A DNA stretch of 64,000 nt from Stieleria mannarensis (GCF_014154935.1 NZ_JACEHH010000006.1:172420-236419); one strand, 5' to 3'. Numbered from the stretch's first letter, positions 9,233-18,521 are shown. The notes: generated by a model not told the origin, from the letters alone. Numbers and translations: made by a program.

Positions 9233-9318
9233 CTCGGCTCAGCAAGATTCACCGGATCTTTCCAGGCGCGAAGCGTGAGCGAGGGGCGCCGCGGAGTTTG
9301 AGAGCGAACTGCAATGGC

Positions 9319-9343
9319 GAAAGCCTTGGCGGCTTCCGCTACG
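9319..9343. repeat. Inverted copy of the 33-bp unit core
   Basis: The sequence cgaaagccttggcggcttcc followed by gctacg is the reverse complement of the core of the tandem units at 9134-9232. Confidence 0.8.
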
Positions 9344-9501
9344 AAATCAACGACGAAAAGCTCGAGGCACCTTGTGAGTGCGACTCGAGCTAGTCGTTGG
9401 CATGGCCGCCCATTACTCCCGAAGCGTCTCGGGAACGGCCATACGATTCCTCCGCCCTACGGATGGATTGATGGTTGGACCGAGGGTCCAATGCGTGGCG
9501 A

Positions 9502-11955
9502 TCAGCGTGCCACTTGCGTTGGGGCGGAACGAGGAGCTTTGGGGACCGCGGTTCGGCGGACCGGAACGGGTGCCCCCGAGGCGGTGGCGACCGATTCGGC
9601 CGCGGCGGCTGGAGCCACCTGCTCGGTTTGATAGCTGATCGGTGCGATCGAACCGGACGGCTGACCGGGGACCAGAATGCTGCTGTCCCGGGATGGCACG
9701 GCCGGGGTGCCGTCAGATGGAGCCGACGACTCGGGTTCCGTCACCGACGGATCGGGGACGGGAATCACCGGCGGATTGATCGGCTGGGGATTGAGCATTT
9801 CGCTGGGTGATCCGTATTGTTCCAGCGGCATGTCTTCGACCGGAGCCACTTCGTTGTAGGATTTTTCGAACATCCCCATCGATCCGGCTTGTTCGGGCGA
9901 GACGATCTGGCCGGACGACGAATCGCTGAACCCCATCACTTCGACCGCGGCGTTGGCGTCACCGACCGGTCCGCGTCGCACGACACCCGGTCGCGTCACA
10001 CCGTATTGCAACTTGTATCCTGCCGATCGTTCACGTGCACGTTCCAAAGCGTCGCAGTAGGCCTTGCTGTTCCAGGGACCTTCCCGCAGTGCGATGTTGC
10101 TGTTGGCCAGCAAGGTGCCGCGAAGGTAGTCGACATAGTTGATCGATTTGTTGTATTCGACCAGAGCACGGTAGTACGAAATCTGGGCTTCGGCACGACG
10201 CTGTTGACTTTGCAGCACGACGTTCACGGGGCTGAGTCCCTTTTGGTACTCCAACATCCGCGCGTCAACTTCTTGCTCGGCGGCTTGCCACTCGTTGGCC
10301 GCATCTTGCAGTTGCGAGAAGTGGCTAGCGGATTTGCCGATCGCGTCGCTGAGTTGGCTGACGGCCAATCGCTCGGACTCTTGCAGGAACTCTTGTCGCT
10401 GGCGAAGTGTCAATTGTGCGTTTCGGATCCGCGCCAGTTCGCGTCGGACTCCCACGGGCATCGAGAACTCCAGACGAACCACACCCTCTTGGAAGTCTCC
10501 ACTGGTTAAACTGGCCAGTGCACTGCTGCCAGCGGCGGGGAACGGATCGCGGTCACGTCCGGGAGGCCCCAGTGTGTCCCCCAAGCCGACGTAGCGATAC
10601 AACAGCGACAGGTTCACGTCGGGCAGGACTTGGTTCTTGGCCAAGGCCAGTTCCAGTTCGGCTTGTTTGATCGAGTACTTTTGGCTGCGGAGTTCGGGGC
10701 TCAGGTACAACATCTGCGCGACCGAGTCGGACCACTGGAAATCCACACGAGCCTGTGTCGGTTCGTCGATCGGTCGGATCAAACGTCCGTCGGTTGCGGT
10801 CAAACCGAGCAGTTCTCGCAGCGCGCGTTCGCGGCCGTAGACGCCGAAGCGGTCGTCGCCGGGCAAGTTCGATCCATTGAGTGCCGCGGTCAGACGGCGT
10901 TGCAGATTCCAGTACTGGCCGACCGACTGCGACAATTCTTGAATCGTCCCGGTGCCGGCGTCCATGTTCAGTTTGGTGAATTCGGCGGTCGCTTGAGCAC
11001 TGTCGCGTGCGATCGTGGCGGTCGCGACAGCTCGATAGGTCAGGTACAGATCCCAGTAAGCGACTTCGACGTCACGGACCAGGTTGCGAATTTGTTGTTC
11101 GAACGTCGCGATCGAAATGTCCTCGTTCATGCTGGCCAACATGACAGGAATGCGGTTGATGTAGGTGCCGCGATTGCGAAGCAGCGGGTGTTGGACTTGG
11201 GCTTCGACGATGGCGGTGTAGTCGCTGGCGTACAGCCGCGAAATGCTGCTCAGCTCGGTGTTGTTTCGCGAGTACAGGATTTGTTGACGCAGCGTTGCGA
11301 CGCCACCGGTCGCAAACCGTTTGCTGATCGCGGACTGTTGCGACGAGTTTTGGGCGACGGTGAACTGACGGTTGATCGTGTTGCCACTGCCGACGTTTTG
11401 CGGCCGGTCGGTGGTGGACGAATCGATGAACCCGCTGACGACCGCGTCGAATTCGGCCAACGCGTCCTCGACGCCGCCGATCTGGTTGGCCCGCACGGCT
11501 CCTCGGGGCAGCAACCGGTTGCCGTTGCTGTCAGTCGTGATCGGAATCGATTGGGTGGTCGATTGCTGGAGCGCGACGTCATAGACGCTGCCGAACTGGC
11601 CCGGTGATCCGCTGACGAACTGGGCGGCGATGTTCTGGCGCGTCTCCGCCGTTCCGCCGGTGGTCATCAGGAACCGCGCATTTTGCAGCGCCATCGTGAC
11701 GCATTCTTCCAGCGTCATGTTCCAGAATTCGTAGTTATGATTGCCTACCGTCAGCGGCGGCAACGACTCGGTCGCCTCCGGCATACTGGCAACTTCCACG
11801 TCGGGATACTCGATCGACGTGGCAGTGTTGAGGTAGTGCTGTAAATCCGGCGACTCATTCACAAAGAACGGTTGCGTCGGCGTACATCCAGTCGCCAATA
11901 CAATCGCCAAAACGAGTTGCAGGTGCGCAGCGATTCGAAACAACGAGCGATTCAT
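9502..11955 (-). CDS. TolC-family outer-membrane efflux lipoprotein with long C-terminal extension
   Basis: 817 residues. The N-terminus has a hydrophobic signal followed by LATGC, so Cys24 is a likely lipidation site as in OprM/NodT-type outer-membrane factors. Two long helical repeats follow, typical of the outer-membrane efflux fold: the NMTLEECVTMALQNAR start, YWDLYLTYRAVATATIARDSA in the first hairpin, and LELALAKNQVLPDVNLSLLY then LTLRQRQEFLQESERLAVSQL in the second. From about residue 640 there is a Pro/Ser/Val-rich tail that canonical TolC proteins (about 430-490 residues) lack. No adjacent RND or ABC pump genes are visible, so the partner transporter is elsewhere. Confidence 0.88.
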   Translation of the reverse strand: MNRSLFRIAAHLQLVLAIVLATGCTPTQPFFVNESPDLQHYLNTATSIEYPDVEVASMPEATESLPPLTVGNHNYEFWNMTLEECVTMALQNARFLMTTGGTAETRQNIAAQFVSGSPGQFGSVYDVALQQSTTQSIPITTDSNGNRLLPRGAVRANQIGGVEDALAEFDAVVSGFIDSSTTDRPQNVGSGNTINRQFTVAQNSSQQSAISKRFATGGVATLRQQILYSRNNTELSSISRLYASDYTAIVEAQVQHPLLRNRGTYINRIPVMLASMNEDISIATFEQQIRNLVRDVEVAYWDLYLTYRAVATATIARDSAQATAEFTKLNMDAGTGTIQELSQSVGQYWNLQRRLTAALNGSNLPGDDRFGVYGRERALRELLGLTATDGRLIRPIDEPTQARVDFQWSDSVAQMLYLSPELRSQKYSIKQAELELALAKNQVLPDVNLSLLYRYVGLGDTLGPPGRDRDPFPAAGSSALASLTSGDFQEGVVRLEFSMPVGVRRELARIRNAQLTLRQRQEFLQESERLAVSQLSDAIGKSASHFSQLQDAANEWQAAEQEVDARMLEYQKGLSPVNVVLQSQQRRAEAQISYYRALVEYNKSINYVDYLRGTLLANSNIALREGPWNSKAYCDALERARERSAGYKLQYGVTRPGVVRRGPVGDANAAVEVMGFSDSSSGQIVSPEQAGSMGMFEKSYNEVAPVEDMPLEQYGSPSEMLNPQPINPPVIPVPDPSVTEPESSAPSDGTPAVPSRDSSILVPGQPSGSIAPISYQTEQVAPAAAAESVATASGAPVPVRRTAVPKAPRSAPTQVAR

Positions 11956-12171
11956 GCCCTGAGCTTCCCTAGGCCGCGACTTCGGTCACCCTTCGATCGT
12001 GAAGGAGGATCACATCGAATGATGAAGTCAGTCGCGAGCAGTCCAAACGGAAGCCCCCCACCAAGGTCACTCAGGCTCACTACGTCATAAACCGTGAGAA
12101 ACCTTGTCCAAGAGTGGGTATCGGTGGCAGAGTTGGTAAACTTTGACGGTTCTGCCAAGAATTCTGGAGTT

Positions 12172-12963
12172 CTATCGAGTTCGCCAGCTGGGCGTGAAAA
12201 TCGGCGGTTTGGCGCTGTCGATCAGCGGCTCGGAGACCGTGTCTTGCTGTGAAACCGCGGATTGCTCGCGTTTCACGCCGCGGGCTTTCCCACCACTGAC
12301 CAGTTCGGCGATCGTCGTCCCGTTGGCAAGCGGAGCGGACTGGGAAACGTGGACTTCCCAAGCGGACAGCGCGCCAGCGTCGGACGAGGATTGCACCCCG
12401 TCACCTGCTTCGATCTCGGGCAATTCCAATTGCGGCCCGTCCAGCTCCGGCACATCGGCTGGCTCGGGAAGCGGATCGGTCTGTGGTTCGCCCTCGGTCG
12501 CAGAACGGGTCGGCAGCGGGGCGGTTTCCAGCATCTCGGCATCCGACGCGACACCCGCCCGCGGGTTGCTGGGACGTCGCGGTCCGACGTCCATCGCGTG
12601 GTACGGCTTGGGATAGAAGTAATGCTGCTCCAACCGCAGATGCTTTTTGGGCTTTTCATAGCCGCCGCTGTGGACGGCACGATGCCAGGCCATCGCTTCC
12701 TGGCTGGACGGCGCGATCAGGTAGGCCAGCTTGCCGCCCAAGTAGGTCGGACGGTTGTAGACGCGGCGATAGCTGGGATGCAGCCGATTGCCCAGCGGTC
12801 CGATCACATCAACACGTGGGTGAACCGTCTGGTTCTCGCGGTCGGGGTGATGCGCGGCGGCCAAACCGGTCATCGCGACCGTCAGAGCGGCAAAACCGGC
12901 AAACGCGGCGGCGCGGCGCGACTTGGCCAATGCCGAAACAAAGTTCAAATCAAGCTGAATCAT
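12172..12963 (-). CDS. Secreted hypothetical protein (263 aa)
   Basis: The N-terminus has basic residues followed by a hydrophobic stretch (AAFAGFAALTVAMTGLAAA) ending in AHH, which reads as a signal peptide. The first 120 mature residues contain many His, Tyr and Pro (LHPSYRRVYNRPTYLGGKLAYLIAPSSQEAMAWH), and the rest is acidic and Pro-rich, probably disordered. No family is recognised. It lies 216 bases upstream of, and codirectional with, the TolC-family gene and may belong to the same envelope unit. Confidence 0.7.
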   Translation of the reverse strand: MIQLDLNFVSALAKSRRAAAFAGFAALTVAMTGLAAAHHPDRENQTVHPRVDVIGPLGNRLHPSYRRVYNRPTYLGGKLAYLIAPSSQEAMAWHRAVHSGGYEKPKKHLRLEQHYFYPKPYHAMDVGPRRPSNPRAGVASDAEMLETAPLPTRSATEGEPQTDPLPEPADVPELDGPQLELPEIEAGDGVQSSSDAGALSAWEVHVSQSAPLANGTTIAELVSGGKARGVKREQSAVSQQDTVSEPLIDSAKPPIFTPSWRTR

Positions 12964-13256
12964 GGGGACATCCTTTTCCCGGTAACGATCACACGAACCC
13001 TGCCCTTATGTTCGACCGGGACAGTCGCTCTGTGCTGGATTTCGCTTTGAGCACCAGTTGCGACGTTGCTAACGATCATTCCGGCCAGGGGCGGCCGGCT
13101 GGCAAACTCCGGAAACTTTGCTGGCAAATCCGTTCAGCGCGATTGCGATTGCGGTCGATCCGAACCCCTACGGCAAGGATCGCCAGACAGCGTTCGACTC
13201 GGGATTCCGAGCGATTTCATCCGTCATTCGCTTTCCATTTGCCAGAGCAGATTCTC
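12964..13256. other. Divergent intergenic region
   Basis: This 293-base spacer separates the secreted protein (minus) from the GAF/SpoIIE-like gene (plus) and must hold both promoters. I could not single out confident -35/-10 boxes. Confidence 0.4.
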
Positions 13257-14762
13257 GTGAGCACACCTGTACCGTCCTACCTTCGACTTCACCTGGGCGA
13301 AGACGCTCAAACCGCCGCCCGCCCCGGCCAGTCTTCGAGCGACCAATTTTGGAGTGCCTTTTCCGCGGCGACCGGATGGCGGATCGACGACCGGCACAAG
13401 GCCGACGGCGTGCAGGTCTTGCCGGCGGTGCAGATGGATGTGATGGCCGACGATCCGGCCGATTCCCAACCGCCGGTGGTCAAGGAAACCGCAACAGAAC
13501 TGGCCAGCGTGGCGCGGGCGATGGCGACCGAAATCGACGAGTTGCAATCGCTGGTCCGCCGCCAAGAGATCGAATTGGCAAGTCTGGCGACGGTTCAATT
13601 TTCTCCGGCCCGCAGCGAGGCGGCATCCGAAGCGATCCATCTGACGCTCGAGCGGGCCATCCAGGCGACCGGGTTTGATGCCGCGGCGGTCTACATGCTG
13701 GACGACGAGACGCAATACCTGAAGACCCGCGTGGTGGTCGGATTGCCGTCGGATCGACTCAAGAGCGAGCCGCGGATGTTGCGTGGCAGTCGCGCCGATT
13801 TGGAAGCGATGGTCCAGGACGCGGTGCTGATGGACGACCTCCGCGGCCATCTGGCAGAAACGTGGAACGCACCGGAATCGTTCGGCGCGGCCGTCTGCAC
13901 GGCGATCTACAAAGGCGACCTACCGATCGGTACGCTGTGGTTGTTCGCCAACGACCCGAAGCAATTGGATCCGTCCCATTCGGCGATCGCGCAAATGGCG
14001 TCGTCTCAGATCACGCAAGAACTCTCGTCGGCCGCCCAGGTCCGCCGCGAACAACGCAACCGCAGTTCGGTCGACGCGATCAACGACATCGCCGCGTGGC
14101 AATACTCGTCCCTACCCGTGGGCAAGTGGTTGGCGCCGGGATGGCTGGTCGACGGAATGATCGAATCGCCGCACGACTGGTCGACCGGTTGGCACATGTG
14201 GGACGTTCTGCCCGACGGATCAATGATCTTGGCGATGGCCGAGGCGTCGGACCCGCGTGCCGGGGGTGCGATGATCGCCGCGACCGCTCGGGCCGCCCTG
14301 ACCGCGCACAGCGGTTATCAACACACGCCCCACCAGATGCTGCAACGGATCAACGACACCTTGTGGGAAACGAACACCACCGACCAGCTGGTCTCGTTGC
14401 TCTACGCCCGTCTGAATCCGGAAACCGGCCAGGGTGAACTGGCCTCCGCCGGCGACATCGCGGGATTGATTGCCGGCAAGTACGGCTATCGCCCGCTGAC
14501 GCGAACGGGCGACAAACCGCTCGGCACGGCGATGAAGATCGAATGTTATGAGTCGGAGTTCCGGCTGGCCGAAGGTGAAACGTTGGTGACGTATGGGCAA
14601 GGGTTGCGGGCCGACGGGATCAGCCAAGAACTGGTGGGATGCTGCATGCGATCGGCCCTGCAGAGTGAACAAAACGCGCTGGCGGTGTTGCGTCGTGAAA
14701 TGGCAGGTTTTCCCAATCGTCACGAGCGCGGACTTTTGTCGCTTTCACGGCGACGCGGCTGA
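13257..14762 (+). CDS. GAF plus SpoIIE/PP2C-like regulatory protein, probably catalytically degenerate
   Basis: The GTG at 13257 starts a 501-residue protein; the longer upstream frame overlaps the divergent gene and is rejected. Residues about 85-115 form a short coiled coil and 125-260 a GAF domain (ATGFDAAAVYMLDD, IGTLWLFANDP). Residues about 300-495 align with SpoIIE-type PP2C phosphatases by overall pattern (LPDGSMILAMAEAS, TPHQMLQRINDTLW, GELASAGD, KPLG). However, the usual metal ligands appear replaced: the GGDxxD position reads GWHMWD (311-316), the GDV position reads AEA (328-330) and YTDG reads YGQG (446-449). It may sense a signal and bind a partner without dephosphorylating it. 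Confidence 0.8.
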   Translation: MSTPVPSYLRLHLGEDAQTAARPGQSSSDQFWSAFSAATGWRIDDRHKADGVQVLPAVQMDVMADDPADSQPPVVKETATELASVARAMATEIDELQSLVRRQEIELASLATVQFSPARSEAASEAIHLTLERAIQATGFDAAAVYMLDDETQYLKTRVVVGLPSDRLKSEPRMLRGSRADLEAMVQDAVLMDDLRGHLAETWNAPESFGAAVCTAIYKGDLPIGTLWLFANDPKQLDPSHSAIAQMASSQITQELSSAAQVRREQRNRSSVDAINDIAAWQYSSLPVGKWLAPGWLVDGMIESPHDWSTGWHMWDVLPDGSMILAMAEASDPRAGGAMIAATARAALTAHSGYQHTPHQMLQRINDTLWETNTTDQLVSLLYARLNPETGQGELASAGDIAGLIAGKYGYRPLTRTGDKPLGTAMKIECYESEFRLAEGETLVTYGQGLRADGISQELVGCCMRSALQSEQNALAVLRREMAGFPNRHERGLLSLSRRRG

Positions 14763-15060
14763 TTTTTTTGAGCCAGTGATCCACAAATGCGGGGATAAAA
14801 TCGGTATGCTGTGAAAGTCGCACCCGCCGGCGAGGGTAACCTCCAAGGATCGCGATGCGAACGCCAGACGGTTTTCGCGTCCTCTCGGCACCGTGACCCC
14901 CGGCACCGTGACCCCCGGCACCGTGACCCCCGGCGCCGTCACCCTCGGCGCCGTGACCCCCGGCACCGTGACCCCCGGCACCGTGACCCCCGGCACCGTG
15001 ACCCCCGGCACCGTGACCCCCAGCGGCCCCCTCCCAGACCCCAAGAGATCTCTGTTGCCA
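14763..15060. other. Intergenic spacer with minisatellite
   Basis: No gene is supported here. The segment 14887-15021 is a 15-bp minisatellite directly upstream of the nitroreductase gene. The frame through it is open, but it would only encode a repetitive TVTPG peptide. Confidence 0.6.
14887..15021. repeat. 15-bp minisatellite, nine units of ggcaccgtgaccccc
   Basis: Nine contiguous 15-base units run from 14887 to 15021. Units four and five carry variants (ggcgccgtcaccctc, ggcgccgtgaccccc) and the rest are identical. The array ends 39 bases before the ATG of the nitroreductase gene, so copy-number change could alter its leader. Confidence 0.95.
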
Positions 15061-15666
15061 ATGACGCCCAATCCCACGCTGCGGGAGCTTGTTTCCCCGA
15101 TCGAACAGCGCTGGAGCCCCTATCGCTTCACCCCCCGGCCGGTCGAGCAGGAAAAACTCGCACAATGTTTTGAAGCCGCCACCTGGGCGGCCAGCAGTTT
15201 TAACGAGCAACCCTGGCGCTGGATCGTCGCCACCCGCGAGCAGGGCGACGAATTTCAAAAGATGCTCGGTTGCTTGATGGAGGCGAACCAAGCCTGGGCT
15301 GCCAACGCCGGCGCCCTGGTGCTGACGGCCTACCGCCGCACGTTTTCTCGCAACGAAAACCCCAATCGCGTCGCACTGCACGATCTGGGCCAAGCCGCCG
15401 CCCACCTGGCGCTGCAGGCCGCCGCGATCGGCTTGCAGGTCCATCAGATGGCTGGCGTGAATCTCAGTCAGGTGCGGACCGAATACCAGATCCCGGACGA
15501 ATTTGAGCCGGCAACCGCGATCGCGATCGGCTATCCCGAAACATCCGAGCCGAGCGATGAAGACGCCCGGGCGTTGGCGGCGCGCGAAGCATCGGCGCGA
15601 AGACGAAATCCACTTTCCGAACACGTGTTCAGTCAATCATGGGGTCGCCCGGTCGGTTGGAAATGA
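15061..15666 (+). CDS. Nitroreductase-family FMN oxidoreductase
   Basis: The ATG at 15061 gives 201 residues, normal for the family. The upstream frame extension is only minisatellite. Family features are the N-terminal RWSPYRFTPRPV segment (Arg residues for FMN phosphate), EAATWAASSFNEQPWRWI (the equivalent of the A..APSs.N.QPW motif), HDLGQAAAHLALQAAAIGLQVH, and the final FSQSW. Members reduce nitroaromatics, quinones or other acceptors with NAD(P)H through bound FMN. The physiological substrate cannot be read from the sequence. Confidence 0.9.
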   Translation: MTPNPTLRELVSPIEQRWSPYRFTPRPVEQEKLAQCFEAATWAASSFNEQPWRWIVATREQGDEFQKMLGCLMEANQAWAANAGALVLTAYRRTFSRNENPNRVALHDLGQAAAHLALQAAAIGLQVHQMAGVNLSQVRTEYQIPDEFEPATAIAIGYPETSEPSDEDARALAAREASARRRNPLSEHVFSQSWGRPVGWK

Positions 15667-15810
15667 TCCAACCACGGTGTGCCCGACGGCCGCCGATCTC
15701 CCACCGTGGTCTTGGCCGAATACAATAAGAACTTGCGGCTGCTCAATGCCCCCTGACCGGCCACAGCCAACCACCTTTGCATTTAATCATCACAGCTGGA
15801 TAAACGATCG

Positions 15811-17139
15811 GTGTCGGAATCTTGGAACCCTGGAGTCGTCTGTGCCTCACGCACCGACGTCGGCATGCGCCGAACCAACAACCAGGATTCGTATTCCGTG
15901 ATCCCCGCCCAATCGCGCGAGCGGTTCGACAGTCGCGGTCATCTGTTCATCGTCGCCGACGGCATGGGAGCCCACGCGGCCGGTGAATTGGCCAGCAGCA
16001 TGGCGGCCGAACTGATCGCGATGAATTACTTTCGCACCGCGGTCCCCGATGCGAAAAACTCGTTGCACGTGGCGGTCGCCGAGGCCAACGCGGAAATCTA
16101 CCAGCGGGGACAGCAGAACCCCGAATTCCACAACATGGGGACGACCGCCAGCACGTTGGCGTTGCTGCCGGTGGGAGGCATCATCGCCCACGTCGGCGAT
16201 TCACGCGTGTACCGGTTGCGGCGTGGCGTCTTTGAACAGATGACCTTCGACCACTCGCTGGTTTGGGAAGTCCAAGCCAGTGGGCAGGTGCATCCCGACA
16301 GCGCGCTCGGACAGGCACTTCCGAAAAACGTCATCACGCGATCGCTCGGTCCGAATTCGGAAGTGCAAATCGATATCGAAGGTCCCTTCGAATTGGAATT
16401 GGGCGATAAGTTTTTATTGTGCAGTGACGGGTTGTCCGGCCAGGTCGACGATGTCGAGATGGCAACCTTGTTGGACTGTTTGCCGGAAGAGCTGGCGGTG
16501 GAGGTGTTGGTCGATCTGGCCAATCTGCGCGGCGGACCGGACAACACCACGGTCGTCGTGACCACCGTCACCGAAGGCCCCTTGATCGACGACAAAAAAG
16601 CACCTGCCAAACCGGTCGCCGAAGACGCGTCCACCTACCGCGGCATGGTCGTCTCGCTGGTGGTCGCCGTCCTGCTGGCGATCCTGTCGCTCGTGTTTCT
16701 GTTTCTGCGACTCAACGACGGCGTGATGATCATCACGCTCTTGGGCGCGTTGATCTCCGGCGTCGTCGCCGCCACCTTTTATTCCAACCTGAAAACACAG
16801 ACGCGACGACGATCCTCGTCCGGATCCGGCGAACGCGGCGGGATTCCCAAAGCCTATGGCGGCAACGCCCCGTATCGACGCTACATGTCCAAACCGGATC
16901 AAACGCTTTTCGATCGGTTGGGAAAGACGGTGGAGGAACTGCGCGAGGCCGCCAAACTGAAAAACTGGATGATGGATTGGCACCAGATCGATCAGTTTCA
17001 ACAGGAAGGTTTGGCGGCCATGGGGCGTGGCGACGGCAAGACCGCGATTCATCTGCAAGCCAAAGCGATCGTCGAAACGATGCATCAATTGCGCGAGCAA
17101 CACAACCGCTCGGCCGACGAAACCGCCATCGATCACTGA
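15811..17139 (+). CDS. Membrane-bound PP2C-family Ser/Thr protein phosphatase
   Basis: A GTG start gives 442 residues. The PP2C domain occupies about 10-250 and has intact motifs: TDVGMRRTNNQDS (Asp26), VADGMGAHAAGE (Asp50), GTTASTLALL, HVGDSRVYRLR, TRSLG, LLCSDGLSG and GGPDNTTVVV. Two membrane helices follow at about 272-295 and 300-322. The remaining C-terminal cytoplasmic region is helical. It should dephosphorylate Ser/Thr-phosphoproteins at the membrane. No partner Hanks-type kinase is visible nearby; the next gene, 4 bases away, is a RegB-like histidine kinase, so the two are likely one operon. Confidence 0.92.
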   Translation: MSESWNPGVVCASRTDVGMRRTNNQDSYSVIPAQSRERFDSRGHLFIVADGMGAHAAGELASSMAAELIAMNYFRTAVPDAKNSLHVAVAEANAEIYQRGQQNPEFHNMGTTASTLALLPVGGIIAHVGDSRVYRLRRGVFEQMTFDHSLVWEVQASGQVHPDSALGQALPKNVITRSLGPNSEVQIDIEGPFELELGDKFLLCSDGLSGQVDDVEMATLLDCLPEELAVEVLVDLANLRGGPDNTTVVVTTVTEGPLIDDKKAPAKPVAEDASTYRGMVVSLVVAVLLAILSLVFLFLRLNDGVMIITLLGALISGVVAATFYSNLKTQTRRRSSSGSGERGGIPKAYGGNAPYRRYMSKPDQTLFDRLGKTVEELREAAKLKNWMMDWHQIDQFQQEGLAAMGRGDGKTAIHLQAKAIVETMHQLREQHNRSADETAIDH

Positions 17140-17143
17140 TCCC

Positions 17144-18517
17144 GTGAATCAGCCCGCCGTCCGTCTTGCGATTCCGCTGCTGCCCTCGGCCCGACTCGGA
17201 TCTTCGGCCTGGTTGCTGCACCTGCGGTCGTTTGCCGTCGCCGGGCAATTGGTGACCATTTTGTTGGCCGGGTGGGGCATCGGTGTCCAACTGCCCTACG
17301 CGCCGCTGCTGGGGTTGGTCGCGCTGACCGCGGTCACCAACCTGATCTACGGCGTTTGGCTGCGACGCTACAACACCCCCGAACAGCAGGCCCGTCAACT
17401 GGATTCCGACCGAGAGCTGGCGGAACATGACGGGTCGCCGGAGGTTCAAAAGGTCGCCCTGGGGTTGATGTTGCTGGACCTGGCCACCCTGACCGCCATG
17501 CTTTATTACAGCGGCGGCGCGGCCAATCCGTTCAGTTTCTTTTACTTCGTCAATCTGGCCGTCGGCGGAGTGATGATCTGGCCCAAGGCCGCTTGGTCAT
17601 TGACGGTCGTTGCGACGCTCGGCTACGCGCTGATCTTGCGTTACAGCATTCCCGTCAAAGAACTCAGCAGCGAAACCGTCTCGGGCGGATTCGATCTTCG
17701 CACCGGCGGACTGATGCTGGCCTTCGGCACCTGCGCGTCGGTCGTCACTTACTTCGTCACCCGAACCAGCGGTCTGTTGCGGGCACGCGAACGCCAGCTG
17801 CGCGAATATCAATTGGCCAAAGCCGCCGATCGCAAGTTGGAATCGTTGACCACCTTGGCCGCCGGCGCTGCGCATGAACTGGCCACCCCGCTTTCGACCA
17901 TCGATGTCGTCGCGCGTGAATTGTCACGGCACCTGGAAGACGTCGATAAACCCGCCACGGTCGACCAGGATTTGAAACTGATCGATCACCAACTGGATTT
18001 GTGCCGACACATCCTGCAACGGATGCGCGGCGCCGCCGGCGATTCGATGGCCCAAGAGTGGTTTCGCACGACCGTCGGGGAACTGATCGATGCCACACTC
18101 GAAGGCGTGCGTGATCCGCACCGCGTGGACGTGGTCGATGGAACCGAAGCGGTCGAAAACAAAACGCTTTGGATGCCCGAAGAAGCAGTCGCCCAGGCGA
18201 TCCGCAATCTGATCCACAACGGGCTCGATGCCAGCGGGGTCGAGGGCCGTGTGCGGGTCGAATCAAGACTCGATCGACGGAACGTGGAATTCATCGTCAC
18301 CGATGAAGGCCAGGGGATGACCGACGAGGTCCTCGGCCGCGTCGGCGACCCGTTCTTCACCACCAAAGAACCCGGCCGCGGCATCGGGCTGGGGCTCTAC
18401 CTGACCCGCAACGTCGTCTCTCAACTGGGCGGTTCACTCAGTTTTCACTCCGCCCCCGGCCAAGGCACCTCGGCGGTGGTCACGTTGCCGATCGCCAAAC
18501 CGGAAAACGTGCCGTAG
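17144..18517 (+). CDS. RegB/PrrB-like redox-sensing histidine kinase
   Basis: The GTG at 17144 lies 4 bases after the phosphatase stop and gives 457 residues. Six hydrophobic segments fill residues about 25-205. Between them is GGAANPF (124-130), matching the GGxxNPF quinone-binding motif described for RegB. The H-box is AAGAAHELATPLST with His244, close to RegB's AAAAHELGTPLAT. Cys287 lies in LCRHIL, where RegB has its redox-active cysteine. The ATPase boxes are NLIHNGLDAS, DEGQGM and GRGIGLGLYL. It is expected to autophosphorylate in response to quinone or redox state. No RegA-type response regulator is adjacent. Confidence 0.88.
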   Translation: MNQPAVRLAIPLLPSARLGSSAWLLHLRSFAVAGQLVTILLAGWGIGVQLPYAPLLGLVALTAVTNLIYGVWLRRYNTPEQQARQLDSDRELAEHDGSPEVQKVALGLMLLDLATLTAMLYYSGGAANPFSFFYFVNLAVGGVMIWPKAAWSLTVVATLGYALILRYSIPVKELSSETVSGGFDLRTGGLMLAFGTCASVVTYFVTRTSGLLRARERQLREYQLAKAADRKLESLTTLAAGAAHELATPLSTIDVVARELSRHLEDVDKPATVDQDLKLIDHQLDLCRHILQRMRGAAGDSMAQEWFRTTVGELIDATLEGVRDPHRVDVVDGTEAVENKTLWMPEEAVAQAIRNLIHNGLDASGVEGRVRVESRLDRRNVEFIVTDEGQGMTDEVLGRVGDPFFTTKEPGRGIGLGLYLTRNVVSQLGGSLSFHSAPGQGTSAVVTLPIAKPENVP

Positions 18518-18521
18518 AGAT

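Larger units (their letters stand above)
9107..9501. other. Repeat-rich intergenic spacer
   Basis: No gene was found between the 120-aa gene and the end of the TolC-family gene. The spacer holds three 33-bp tandem units and an inverted copy of their core (listed separately); the rest is unremarkable. Confidence 0.7.

Noticed and set aside
12483..13256. Long N-terminal extension of the GAF/SpoIIE-like protein
   Set aside because: It overlaps the secreted-protein gene on the other strand, and the residues are Arg/Pro/Ser-rich shadow sequence; the GTG at 13257 fits better.
14887..15021. Minisatellite as a coding extension of the nitroreductase
   Set aside because: The family starts at MTPNPTLREL; the repeat would add only TVTPG repeats. 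Kept only as a possibility in the findings.
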